From contig NZ_JBCNKR010000006.1 in the NCBI RefSeq assembly GCF_039595935.1, positions 310,001-374,000 of the forward strand: DNA of 64,000 bases, in the 5' to 3' direction. The stretch comes from Flavobacterium sp. Lineage in GTDB: Bacteria > Bacteroidota > Bacteroidia > Flavobacteriales > Flavobacteriaceae. The notes below the pieces were generated by a model. It saw only the letters and a list, made by a program, of their open reading frames with translations, was not told the DNA's origin and did not search any database. Shown one piece after another: positions 47,947-56,321 of this stretch. The position numbers and the translations under genes were made by a program. Positions within the stretch are counted from its first letter, which is position 1; each line of letters opens with the position of its first letter.

Positions 47947-49797
47947 CTATTCTACCGTAACAGATTTTGCAAGGTTACGTGGTTGATCGACATTACATCC
48001 TCTCATAACTGCAATGTAGTATGAAAGTAATTGCAATGGAATCGTCGTAATAAGCGGTGATAATGCATCTGAAGTTTCAGGAATTTCAATTACATAATCA
48101 GCTAATTCGCGAACCTGAATATCACCTTTTGTAACAACAGCAATAATTTTTCCGCTGCGTGATTTAATCTCCTGAATGTTACTTACAATTTTATCATAAT
48201 GACCTTGTTTTGGTGCAATTACAATTACTGGCATTTGCTCATCAATTAAAGCAATTGGCCCGTGTTTCATTTCGGCTGCAGGATAACCTTCAGCATGAAT
48301 ATAAGAGATCTCTTTAAGTTTTAAAGCTCCTTCTAATGCTACTGGGAAATTATATCCTCTACCTAAATAAAGACAGTTTGGCGCATCTTTAAATTTAGCA
48401 GCAATTTCTTTTGCTCTTTCGTTTGTTTCTAAAGCTTCGGCAACTTTTTCAGGAATTAATTCTAATTCTTGCAAGTAAGCATGGAAATCAGGATTTGACA
48501 ACGTTCCTTTTGCTTTTCCTAATCTTAACGCAATCATAGTTAAAACCGTGATTTGAGTTGTAAATGCTTTTGTAGAAGCTACTCCAATCTCAGGTCCTGC
48601 ATGCGTGTAAGCACCTGCATGACTTTCTCTTGAAATAGACGATCCTACAACATTACAAACTCCAAATACAAACGCTCCGTTTTCTTTGGCTAATTTAATA
48701 GCTGCCATAGTATCTGCAGTTTCTCCAGATTGAGAAATAGCGATTACTACATCATCTTTATTGATGATTGGGTTTCTGTATCTAAACTCAGAAGCATATT
48801 CTACCTCAACCGGAATACGTGTAAATTCTTCAAAGATATATTCTGCAACTAAACCTGCGTGCCATGAAGTACCGCAAGCTACGATTAGAATTCTTTTTGC
48901 ATTTAAGAATTTTTCGATGTTATCTTCAACACCAGCCATTTGAACGATTCCTTCATTGGCATGAAGTCTTCCTCTGTAAGTATCTTTAATTACGCTTGGC
49001 TGTTCGTAGATTTCTTTTAGCATGAAATGGTCGTAACCTCCTTTTTCAATCTGCTCCAAATTCATTTGAAGTTCCTGAATATAAGGATCTACTAAAGAGT
49101 CATCTTTAATTTTTCTGATTTTTAGAGGCTTATGAAGTCTGATATTTGCCATTTCACCATCTTCTAAATATACTGCATTCGAAGTATATTCAATAAATGG
49201 AGATGCATCAGAAGCGATAAAGAATTCCCCTTCACCAACTCCAATTGCCAATGGACTTCCTAATCGTGCAGCGACAATTTCATTTGGGTTTTTCTTGTCA
49301 AAAACTGCAATTGCATAAGCTCCTACAACCTGGTTTAAAGCAATTTGAACTGCTTTTCCAAGTTTAATTTTTTCATTTTTCTGAACTTCTTCAATTAAGT
49401 TTACTAAAACTTCCGTATCAGTATCAGATTTAAAAGTGTATCCTCTCTTAATTAATTCTTCTTTAAGCGGAGCATAATTCTCGATAATCCCGTTATGGAT
49501 AATTACTAAATCGCCTGAATTTGAAACATGAGGATGTGAGTTCACGTCATTTGGAACACCGTGGGTTGCCCAACGGGTATGTCCAATTCCAATATTACCA
49601 TTTATTGTAAAACCTTCCTGAGATTTAGCTTCAAGATCTGAAACTTTACCTTTTGTTTTACAAACTTTGATACCTGATTCGTCATCATACAACATAACGC
49701 CGGCACTATCATATCCTCTGTATTCAAGTCGCTTTAAGCCCTTGATAACGATAGGATAGGCCTCTCGATGGCCGATATATCCAACAATTCCACACAT
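47947..49797 (-). CDS. glmS: Glutamine--fructose-6-phosphate aminotransferase
   Basis: Makes glucosamine-6-phosphate from fructose-6-phosphate and glutamine, feeding peptidoglycan and LPS synthesis. The 616-residue length is standard. The N-terminal glutaminase has the catalytic C2 (MCGIVGYIGHREAYP) and GHTRWATHG; two SIS domains follow with VACGTSWHAGLVAEY, ISQSGETADT and the C-terminal QPRNLAKSVTVE. It is the last gene of a three-gene operon, 7 bases after the DUF4270 gene. No glmS ribozyme is seen upstream. Confidence 0.97.
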   Translation of the reverse strand: MCGIVGYIGHREAYPIVIKGLKRLEYRGYDSAGVMLYDDESGIKVCKTKGKVSDLEAKSQEGFTINGNIGIGHTRWATHGVPNDVNSHPHVSNSGDLVIIHNGIIENYAPLKEELIKRGYTFKSDTDTEVLVNLIEEVQKNEKIKLGKAVQIALNQVVGAYAIAVFDKKNPNEIVAARLGSPLAIGVGEGEFFIASDASPFIEYTSNAVYLEDGEMANIRLHKPLKIRKIKDDSLVDPYIQELQMNLEQIEKGGYDHFMLKEIYEQPSVIKDTYRGRLHANEGIVQMAGVEDNIEKFLNAKRILIVACGTSWHAGLVAEYIFEEFTRIPVEVEYASEFRYRNPIINKDDVVIAISQSGETADTMAAIKLAKENGAFVFGVCNVVGSSISRESHAGAYTHAGPEIGVASTKAFTTQITVLTMIALRLGKAKGTLSNPDFHAYLQELELIPEKVAEALETNERAKEIAAKFKDAPNCLYLGRGYNFPVALEGALKLKEISYIHAEGYPAAEMKHGPIALIDEQMPVIVIAPKQGHYDKIVSNIQEIKSRSGKIIAVVTKGDIQVRELADYVIEIPETSDALSPLITTIPLQLLSYYIAVMRGCNVDQPRNLAKSVTVE

Positions 49798-49804
49798 ATA
49801 TTAC

Positions 49805-51436
49805 TTATTTATTTGGTTTCGTGTAGTAAACCTCAAGTCTCAGTCGTTTATCATAATTTGAATCTGTAGACGGAATATTATTACCAAATAATATTGTCCC
49901 TAACGGATTCATAACTGATGCTCTTGGTGCTTGCGAAAAATAGTTGTTTGGATCGTCTGTCGCAATTCTATTTTTCAATTTGTTTGATGTTATAACACTT
50001 ATATCATCCGATACAACAAGTCCTAATTTTACATTAGTAGCAGTAGTCGTTTTTATAAGATTTCGAATATGATTTGTTATTCTAATTTTATAACTGGTTC
50101 CTCTTTTTGTTGTTGCATCAACATTTATTATTCCTCCAAAAATAACTTTTGACATTCTGGCATCTGGTGTTATACTTGAACTTCCATCAGCAGAATAATC
50201 TAAAAGAACGGTACTATTTGTAAAATCGTATAAATAAACTCTTTTTGGCTCTATAGCTTGTAAATCTCCAGCTCCTTTTACGGCCATTTTTTCTGAATCT
50301 ACATTAAAAACTAAATTTGCTTCGTTTACAAGCCATTTATTAGTTCTGATTTCCTCTAATTTAGAAGCAAAATCTTTAAGTTCAATAATCGCCAAAGAAC
50401 CTTGGCCTCCTTTTAAATAAAGGTTTTTATCTCCTGTTGTTGTATTTCTTGAAGCAACAGCATTTTGATAAGTGGCATTTTTAACATCCTGAAGTAAATC
50501 AACATTACTTCCTGTTAAATTAATCACTATAGTTCTGTTCTCTTTTACATCATCAGCGTCTGTCGTAACATCTGTTTTTGCCTTATAATAAACTGTAATT
50601 TTTCCTTTAGAAAAATCCATTAATGCCATATTAGTCGGGCTGCTGCCAGATTGTCCAACTTTAAAATACAATCCTCTAAAATATTCCTGAAATACATCCG
50701 CCGCAGAAAGTTTTTCTTTTGGGGCATTCAAAATTTTAGTTTGAAAAAATGCCTTATTTAATTTTAAACGCATTGCAGGCACTGACAAAGTGTTAACCTT
50801 TTTATTATCCTTGTCGTATGTTACCTCATTAATTTCTTTTGAACTAAAAAAGAATTTACTGTTTTCTAATTGATTTAGATCATCATTTAATAATGTTGTT
50901 CCTCTATTAGTATCAAAATCATTATTTTGATCTGTATAATAAAGCTGCGCTAATTGTCCGCCATTATCAAAATAAGAACTTCTCATTTGATATTTTGACT
51001 CGTAAATACTTAGATTTAAAGCTGCGTCTGACTCTTTTCCGTAAATAGAGTCTAGTACATAAACATTTTTTCCATTAGTATCTATTTGTTTAACATGACT
51101 GAAATAAGGTATGTTAACCACTACACTATCTACTACAGGCGCATCACCTACTGACGGAGCATAAGCAGCAAGACCAACTTGTGTATTGTAATTTGCTGTT
51201 GTTGTTCCGAAAACCGGATTATTATAAATCCCAAGTGCATTCGTTACTAGAGAGTTTGACTGAATTGGAGTTACTTCTTGATTATAAGCTATAACATCAT
51301 ACTTTTCAGATTCCAGACCAAAATGATCATCACCAATCAAATCATCACCAATTGCATTAAAATCTTTGTCGCAAGAATATAAAAGAACAACCGTTAAGGC
51401 TAATAGAATTTTCTTAATAAAAGAAGTATTGTACAT
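49805..51436 (-). CDS. DUF4270 domain lipoprotein
   Basis: The 543-residue product has a lipobox ending at C22 (LLALTVVLLYSC), followed by DKDFNAIGDDLIGDD, and looks like the Bacteroidota-specific DUF4270 family. The rest is beta-rich with no enzymatic motif. Its place between a GT5-like gene and glmS is recurrent in this lineage (from memory), which suggests an envelope role, but no function is known to me. Gaps of 21 and 7 bases to its neighbours indicate one transcript. Confidence 0.82.
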   Translation of the reverse strand: MYNTSFIKKILLALTVVLLYSCDKDFNAIGDDLIGDDHFGLESEKYDVIAYNQEVTPIQSNSLVTNALGIYNNPVFGTTTANYNTQVGLAAYAPSVGDAPVVDSVVVNIPYFSHVKQIDTNGKNVYVLDSIYGKESDAALNLSIYESKYQMRSSYFDNGGQLAQLYYTDQNNDFDTNRGTTLLNDDLNQLENSKFFFSSKEINEVTYDKDNKKVNTLSVPAMRLKLNKAFFQTKILNAPKEKLSAADVFQEYFRGLYFKVGQSGSSPTNMALMDFSKGKITVYYKAKTDVTTDADDVKENRTIVINLTGSNVDLLQDVKNATYQNAVASRNTTTGDKNLYLKGGQGSLAIIELKDFASKLEEIRTNKWLVNEANLVFNVDSEKMAVKGAGDLQAIEPKRVYLYDFTNSTVLLDYSADGSSSITPDARMSKVIFGGIINVDATTKRGTSYKIRITNHIRNLIKTTTATNVKLGLVVSDDISVITSNKLKNRIATDDPNNYFSQAPRASVMNPLGTILFGNNIPSTDSNYDKRLRLEVYYTKPNK

Positions 51437-51457
51437 GTTTAATAATAAAGTTAAATT

Positions 51458-52264
51458 TTAAAGACCCATCTGTTTATAGAAATTTGTATACGCCTCAGCG
51501 AATGCATCTTTCGTGGCGAAAGGTAAAAAAGGTTTTCCTGAAGATTCTATAAATTTTGTTAAACTTGGAGAAACATTTTCTGACGCAATGATTACTGCAT
51601 CTGAATGTAGTATACTTGCTTTTAAAATATTTTCGTAGTTAGGCACTTCAAGATCTGCAATGGATTCATGCGGAACACCGTCGAATTTGACTTTGTTAAT
51701 CATTTCCATATCCAGGTTTTCATCGAAAGACTGGCCATAAACCGAAGTAACGATTTTTGTATCGTTAAATAAAGCTTCGTTTTTATAGTAGTGTTTCATA
51801 TAAATTGGCAGCATAGCAGCAAGCCATCCGTGTACGTGAATAATATCCGGAACCCAATTTAATTTTTTTACAGTCTCAACAACTCCTTTGGCAAAAAATA
51901 TAGCACGTTCGTCATTATCAGGATATAAAGCTCCTTCTTCATCTGCAAAAGTGGCTTTACGTTTAAAATATTCATCATTATCAATAAAATAAACCTGAAT
52001 TCTTTCTTTAGGAATCGAAGCTACTTTGATAATCAATGGCATATCTAGATCATTCACTACCAAATTCATCCCTGAAAGTCTGATTACCTCATGTAATTGA
52101 TGTCTTCTCTCGTTGATATTTCCATATCTTGGCATGAAAATTCTTATTTGTCCGCCCTGATCATTAATCATTTTTGGAACGTCATAAGACATTAAAGAAA
52201 CTTCATTTTCAGCCAAATATGGCACGACTTCAGATGATACGTATAATATCCTCTTATCTTTCAT
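51458..52264 (-). CDS. GT5-like (glycogen/starch synthase) N-terminal domain protein, likely non-canonical
   Basis: The 268-residue protein resembles the N-terminal half of GT5 glycogen synthases: ILYVSSEVVPYLAENEVSL at the start, PDIIHVHGWLAAMLPIYMK and the region around KIVTSVYGQSF. The C-terminal Rossmann domain that binds the ADP-glucose nucleotide is absent (complete enzymes are about 470-490 residues), and the KxGGLxDV signature near residue 15 is replaced by AENEVSLMSYDV, losing the conserved lysine and glycines. Ordinary glycogen synthesis is therefore unlikely. It is first gene of the operon with DUF4270 and glmS, divergent from panC. Confidence 0.85.
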   Translation of the reverse strand: MKDKRILYVSSEVVPYLAENEVSLMSYDVPKMINDQGGQIRIFMPRYGNINERRHQLHEVIRLSGMNLVVNDLDMPLIIKVASIPKERIQVYFIDNDEYFKRKATFADEEGALYPDNDERAIFFAKGVVETVKKLNWVPDIIHVHGWLAAMLPIYMKHYYKNEALFNDTKIVTSVYGQSFDENLDMEMINKVKFDGVPHESIADLEVPNYENILKASILHSDAVIIASENVSPSLTKFIESSGKPFLPFATKDAFAEAYTNFYKQMGL

Positions 52265-52302
52265 AATAGTATTTTACTTAATTTTTGGTAATAAAAACGT
52301 CG

Positions 52303-52310
52303 CAAAATTA
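52303..52310 (-). promoter_or_regulatory. Candidate -7 box for the GT5-like / DUF4270 / glmS operon
   Basis: CAAAATTA on the plus strand reads TAATTTTG on the coding strand, 38 bases before the ATG. No clear -33. Confidence 0.4.
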
Positions 52311-52341
52311 CAAAAATTTATGCAGTTTATAACTAATATAT

Positions 52342-52349
52342 TATGTTTG
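52342..52349 (+). promoter_or_regulatory. Candidate -7 box for panC-panD
   Basis: TATGTTTG, an exact TAnnTTTG match, ends 23 bases before the ATG at 52373. ATG at 52320-52322, 19 bases upstream, is one mismatch from the -33 TTG. Confidence 0.55.
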
Positions 52350-52372
52350 CACTAAATTTTAATAATACCGCC

Positions 52373-53221
52373 ATGCATATTTTCTACGGTAAAGTAGCTC
52401 TGATAGCTTATTTAAAAACTATCAAAACCGCAAATTCAACTATCGGATTTGTCCCAACCATGGGAGCTTTACACCAAGGACATCTGGCTTTAATGCAGCG
52501 ATCACTTAAAGAAAATGACGATACTGTTGTTAGTATTTTTGTGAATCCAACGCAGTTTAACAACCCTGAAGATCTTGAAAAATACCCTCGTACTCTTGAA
52601 GAAGACGTAAAAAAAATGAGAGGATTAAGTGACAAAATAATCTTATATGCTCCTTCTGTAGATGATATTTATGAAGGAAACACAATTTCGCAGTCATTTG
52701 ATTTTGATGGTTTAGAAAATCAAATGGAAGGAAAATTCCGTCCGGGGCATTTTAATGGAGTTGGAACCATCGTAAAACGATTGTTTGAAATCGTTACTCC
52801 AACCAATGCTTATTTTGGCGAAAAAGATTTTCAGCAGCTTCAAATTGTTAAAAAACTGGTAGAAAAAAATAATTTACCGGTAAATATTGTAGGCTGCCCT
52901 ATTTTTAGAGAAGATAATCTTTTGGCGATGAGTTCTCGTAACGAAAGATTAACTCCGGAAGAAAGAAAAGAAGCTTCAATTATTTACAAAACCTTGACTG
53001 AAGCCAAAGAAATATTCCAAAACAGTACGCCTCAGGAAACAATCGAATTTGTCGAAAATGCATTCAAAAACAACGAAAGATTTGAATTAGAATATTTCGT
53101 CATTGCTGATGAATCGACATTATTACCTATCGATCATAAAACAAACGACAAAAAATACCGTGCGTTTATAGCAGTATTTGTTAATTCTATAAGACTGATA
53201 GACACCATTTCATTAAATTAA
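52373..53221 (+). CDS. panC: Pantothenate synthetase
   Basis: Condenses pantoate and beta-alanine with ATP to give pantothenate. FVPTMGALHQGHLALM carries the HIGH-type nucleotide motif (H34, H37), FVNPTQFNNPEDLEKYPR and FGEKDFQQLQIVKKL follow, with MSSRNERLTPEER as the KMSKS-like loop. I start at ATG 52373 (282 residues, MHIFYGKVALIAYLK). The in-frame ATG at 52343 would add 10 residues but overlaps the -7 box TATGTTTG at 52342-52349. panD follows after 14 bases, so both genes of the pathway's last steps are coexpressed. Confidence 0.96.
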   Translation: MHIFYGKVALIAYLKTIKTANSTIGFVPTMGALHQGHLALMQRSLKENDDTVVSIFVNPTQFNNPEDLEKYPRTLEEDVKKMRGLSDKIILYAPSVDDIYEGNTISQSFDFDGLENQMEGKFRPGHFNGVGTIVKRLFEIVTPTNAYFGEKDFQQLQIVKKLVEKNNLPVNIVGCPIFREDNLLAMSSRNERLTPEERKEASIIYKTLTEAKEIFQNSTPQETIEFVENAFKNNERFELEYFVIADESTLLPIDHKTNDKKYRAFIAVFVNSIRLIDTISLN

Positions 53222-53235
53222 ATTACCTTTGCTCC

Positions 53236-53586
53236 ATGCAAATTCAAGTTATAAAATCAAAAATTCATCGAGTAAAAGTTACCGGAGCTGATTTAAATTA
53301 TATTGGCAGTATTACTATTGATGAAACTTTACTAGAGGCTTCAAACATTATTGAAGGCGAAAAAGTATCTATTGTTAACATTAATAATGGTGAACGTTTT
53401 GAAACTTACGCTATTAAAGGAGAAAAAAATTCAGGTGAAATCACTTTGAATGGTCCTGCAGCCAGAAAAGTTCAAAAAGACGACATTATTATTATCATTT
53501 CGTATGCAACCCTGGATTTTGAAGAAGCAAAAACCTTCAAACCATGGATTATTTTCCCGAATGAAAACGATAATTCGTTAACATAA
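53236..53586 (+). CDS. panD: Aspartate 1-decarboxylase
   Basis: Pyruvoyl enzyme making beta-alanine from aspartate for pantothenate synthesis. The 116-residue proenzyme has the self-cleavage site G24-S25 in NYIGSITID, where S25 becomes the pyruvoyl group, and the conserved GEKVSIVNINNGERFETY and NGPAARKV segments. It is directly downstream of panC, whose product uses its beta-alanine. Confidence 0.96.
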   Translation: MQIQVIKSKIHRVKVTGADLNYIGSITIDETLLEASNIIEGEKVSIVNINNGERFETYAIKGEKNSGEITLNGPAARKVQKDDIIIIISYATLDFEEAKTFKPWIIFPNENDNSLT

Positions 53587-53786
53587 TCAAACCTTATCTT
53601 TATTTTCAATCTTAGTTTGTCAAAATATTTTTTGCACAAACCAATTTCCTTTTCCCCAAATCGAGAATTTATTGAAAGTAAGAAATCATTGCTTTTTTTA
53701 TTCCTCCAAAATCACAAAAAGCAAATAAAATAGTATATTGCTACACTATTTTGAATACTTTTTAATTCACTGAAATGCCACAAATC

Positions 53787-54941
53787 ATGAAAAAAGTTTA
53801 CCTACTAATTACATTAATTTCCGTTTCTGTTTTTTCTCAGAAAAAATTTGACAATATTCAATCTGAAAAACTGGGAGAAGAAAGAAGAATAACAATTGGA
53901 CTGCCCGCTTCTTACGATGCAAAATCAGATAAAAAATATCCGGTTTTGTATTTATTAGACGGAGATTATTTATTTGATCCGTTTTACGGAGCTGTTAGTT
54001 ATGGTAATTATTGGGATGATATTCCGGAAATGATCATCATTGGCATACATCAAAATAAAGATGAAGAACGTTATGACGATACCACAATAGATCAAAACGA
54101 AGGTTTGCCTTTTGAAAAAGGAGCAAAGTTTTTTGAATTTATAGGTTCTGAATTGATTCCATACATTGAAAAAAAGTACCGCACTTCACCGTTTAGAATG
54201 ATTGCAGGTCACGATGTAACAGCAAGTTTTGCCAATTTTTATTTGTATAAAGAAAATCCGCTTTTCAACGCTTACATTTGTTTAAGTCCGGAGTTAGCAC
54301 CAAAAATGGAAGTTCGTATTGCAGAAAAATTTGCCAAAATACAACAGCCTATATTCTACTATCTTTCTGCCGGCGGCGGAGATATTAAAAAAATTAAAGA
54401 ACCAATTGAAAAACTAGACAGTAATATTAAAATTGCAAATAATCCGTTAGTGAATTATAAATATGATGTATTCAAAAATGCAACACACTATATGGAAGTT
54501 TTGCATTCTATACCAAGTGCATTATACCAGATTTTTGAAGTTTACAGACCCATAAATTCTGCAGAATACAATGATAAAATTGCGATTCTTGAAACAGGTT
54601 ATGCAGATTATCTGGAAAAAAAATACAATACAATGTCTGAAGTTTTAGGCGTACAGATTCCGGTAAGAATAAGCGATTTTAAAGTAATCGAAACTCTTAT
54701 TTTAAAGAAAAACGCCTACGATGAATTAGGAAAAATGGCTGAAATTGGAAATGTAAATTATCCCAAAGCCATGTTGGGAGAATATGAATTGGGCTTGATG
54801 TACGAAAAAATGGGCGATCCGAAACATGCTTCAAAAAAATACCAAAATGCTTCTCAAATGGAACCTATTGGGGATTTGAATAAAGATTTGATGTATGAGA
54901 AAATTGACGAAATGAATACGCTTGCCAAAAAAACCAAATAA
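53787..54941 (+). CDS. Exported alpha/beta-hydrolase-fold (esterase D-like) protein lacking the nucleophile serine
   Basis: The fold is clear: YPVLYLLDGDYLFDPFYGAV, MIIIGIHQNKDEERY, then the nucleophile elbow and NAYICLSPELA, as in PF00756 esterases. The elbow reads AGHDVTASF, so the usual serine of GHSxGG is an aspartate (D143). The protein may be inactive, use another nucleophile or bind ligands. A TPR-like pair (about residues 325-380, YELGLMYEKMGDPKHASKKY) ends the protein. I start at ATG 53787, which gives a clean signal peptide (MKKVYLLITLISVSVFSQ); ATG 53775 adds four residues. The stop codon overlaps the radA start (TAATG), so translation is coupled. Confidence 0.82.
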   Translation: MKKVYLLITLISVSVFSQKKFDNIQSEKLGEERRITIGLPASYDAKSDKKYPVLYLLDGDYLFDPFYGAVSYGNYWDDIPEMIIIGIHQNKDEERYDDTTIDQNEGLPFEKGAKFFEFIGSELIPYIEKKYRTSPFRMIAGHDVTASFANFYLYKENPLFNAYICLSPELAPKMEVRIAEKFAKIQQPIFYYLSAGGGDIKKIKEPIEKLDSNIKIANNPLVNYKYDVFKNATHYMEVLHSIPSALYQIFEVYRPINSAEYNDKIAILETGYADYLEKKYNTMSEVLGVQIPVRISDFKVIETLILKKNAYDELGKMAEIGNVNYPKAMLGEYELGLMYEKMGDPKHASKKYQNASQMEPIGDLNKDLMYEKIDEMNTLAKKTK

Positions 54942-56302
54942 TGTCAAAAGTTAAAACTTCTTTTTTTTGTCAAAATTGCGGAACCCAGTATTCTAAATGG
55001 CAGGGACAGTGCAACGCATGCAAAGAATGGAATACTATCGCCGAAGAAATTATTCAAAAACAGGAAAAAGTAGCCTGGAAAAGCGAACCAACCTCAACGA
55101 GTAAAGCGCCAAGACCTTTAAAAATAACCGAAATTGATTCGGCTCAGGAAATCCGAATGGATACTACTGACGGTGAATTGAATCGTGTTTTGGGAGGCGG
55201 AATTGTTCCGGGATCTTTAACGCTTTTGGGCGGTGAACCGGGAATCGGGAAAAGTACGCTTTTGCTTCAAATTTCATTAAAATTACCTTATAAAACTTTA
55301 TACGTTTCTGGTGAAGAAAGTCAGAAACAAATAAAAATGCGTGCCGAAAGAATAACGCCAAATAGCGATAACTGCTATATTTTGATGGAAACAAAAACGC
55401 AAAATATCTTCAAACAAATTGAAGCAATTGAGCCTGAAATCGTAATCATCGATTCAATCCAGACCTTGCATACCGATTATATTGAATCAACCGCCGGAAG
55501 TATTTCTCAAATTAGAGAAACAACCGCAGAATTGATCAAATTTGCTAAAGAAACCAATATTCCTGTTATTTTGATCGGACATATTACTAAAGATGGAAAT
55601 ATCGCCGGACCAAAAATTCTGGAACACATGGTCGATACAGTTCTTCAGTTTGAAGGCGACAGAAACCATATTTACCGAATTCTACGTTCGCTTAAAAACC
55701 GTTTTGGTTCAACTTCTGAACTCGGAATTTACGAAATGCTCGGAAGCGGTTTGCGAGAAGTCAGTAATCCGTCAGAAATTCTGATTTCGCATAAAGACGA
55801 AGAATTATCCGGAACCGCAATCGCAACTACGCTTGAAGGAATGCGTCCGTTAATGATCGAAATACAATCTTTGGTAAGTACCGCTGTTTACGGAACTCCA
55901 CAAAGAAGCACAACAGGATATAACGCCAAGCGTTTAAACATGATTTTGGCGGTTTTAGAAAAAAGAGCCGGATTCCGTTTAGGCGCAAAAGACGTTTTCC
56001 TAAACGTTACCGGAGGAATTTCTGTTGACGATCCCGCAATTGACCTTGCCGTTGTTGCTGCGATTTTATCATCAAACGAAGATATTCCGGTTGGAAAAGG
56101 TTTTTGTTTTGCCGGCGAAGTTGGACTTTCGGGAGAAATTCGTCCCGTAAATCGCGTAGACCAGCGCATTCAGGAAGCCGAAAAATTAGGTTTCGATACT
56201 ATTTTTGTTTCTAAATACAATAAAATTGCTTTGAAAAATACAGGAATCAAAATTGAACTTGTAGCAAAAATTGAGGATGTTGCAAGCATTCTTTTTGGTT
56301 GA
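54941..56302 (+). CDS. radA: DNA repair protein RadA
   Basis: RecA-like ATPase that drives branch migration in recombinational repair; 453 residues. Four-cysteine zinc finger CQNCGTQYSKWQGQCNAC (10-27), Walker A GGEPGIGKST (K104), the RadA-specific KNRFGS motif near residue 252, and a C-terminal Lon-protease-like domain with KDVFLNVTGG and AIDLAVVAAI. Its start overlaps the stop of the esterase-like gene, and a glycosyltransferase gene follows 19 bases after its stop. Confidence 0.96.
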   Translation: MSKVKTSFFCQNCGTQYSKWQGQCNACKEWNTIAEEIIQKQEKVAWKSEPTSTSKAPRPLKITEIDSAQEIRMDTTDGELNRVLGGGIVPGSLTLLGGEPGIGKSTLLLQISLKLPYKTLYVSGEESQKQIKMRAERITPNSDNCYILMETKTQNIFKQIEAIEPEIVIIDSIQTLHTDYIESTAGSISQIRETTAELIKFAKETNIPVILIGHITKDGNIAGPKILEHMVDTVLQFEGDRNHIYRILRSLKNRFGSTSELGIYEMLGSGLREVSNPSEILISHKDEELSGTAIATTLEGMRPLMIEIQSLVSTAVYGTPQRSTTGYNAKRLNMILAVLEKRAGFRLGAKDVFLNVTGGISVDDPAIDLAVVAAILSSNEDIPVGKGFCFAGEVGLSGEIRPVNRVDQRIQEAEKLGFDTIFVSKYNKIALKNTGIKIELVAKIEDVASILFG

Positions 56303-56321
56303 TTCTGATAAAAATACCACT

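Noticed and set aside
47600..47950. glmS ribozyme or riboswitch near glmS
   Set aside because: The region next to glmS on this side is downstream of it; the upstream junction with DUF4270 is only 7 bases.
56271..56321. Earlier start for the AsmA-GT51 gene inside radA
   Set aside because: The extra 17 residues (MRMLQAFF...) have no counterpart in a membrane anchor, and ATG 56322 gives a normal N-terminus.
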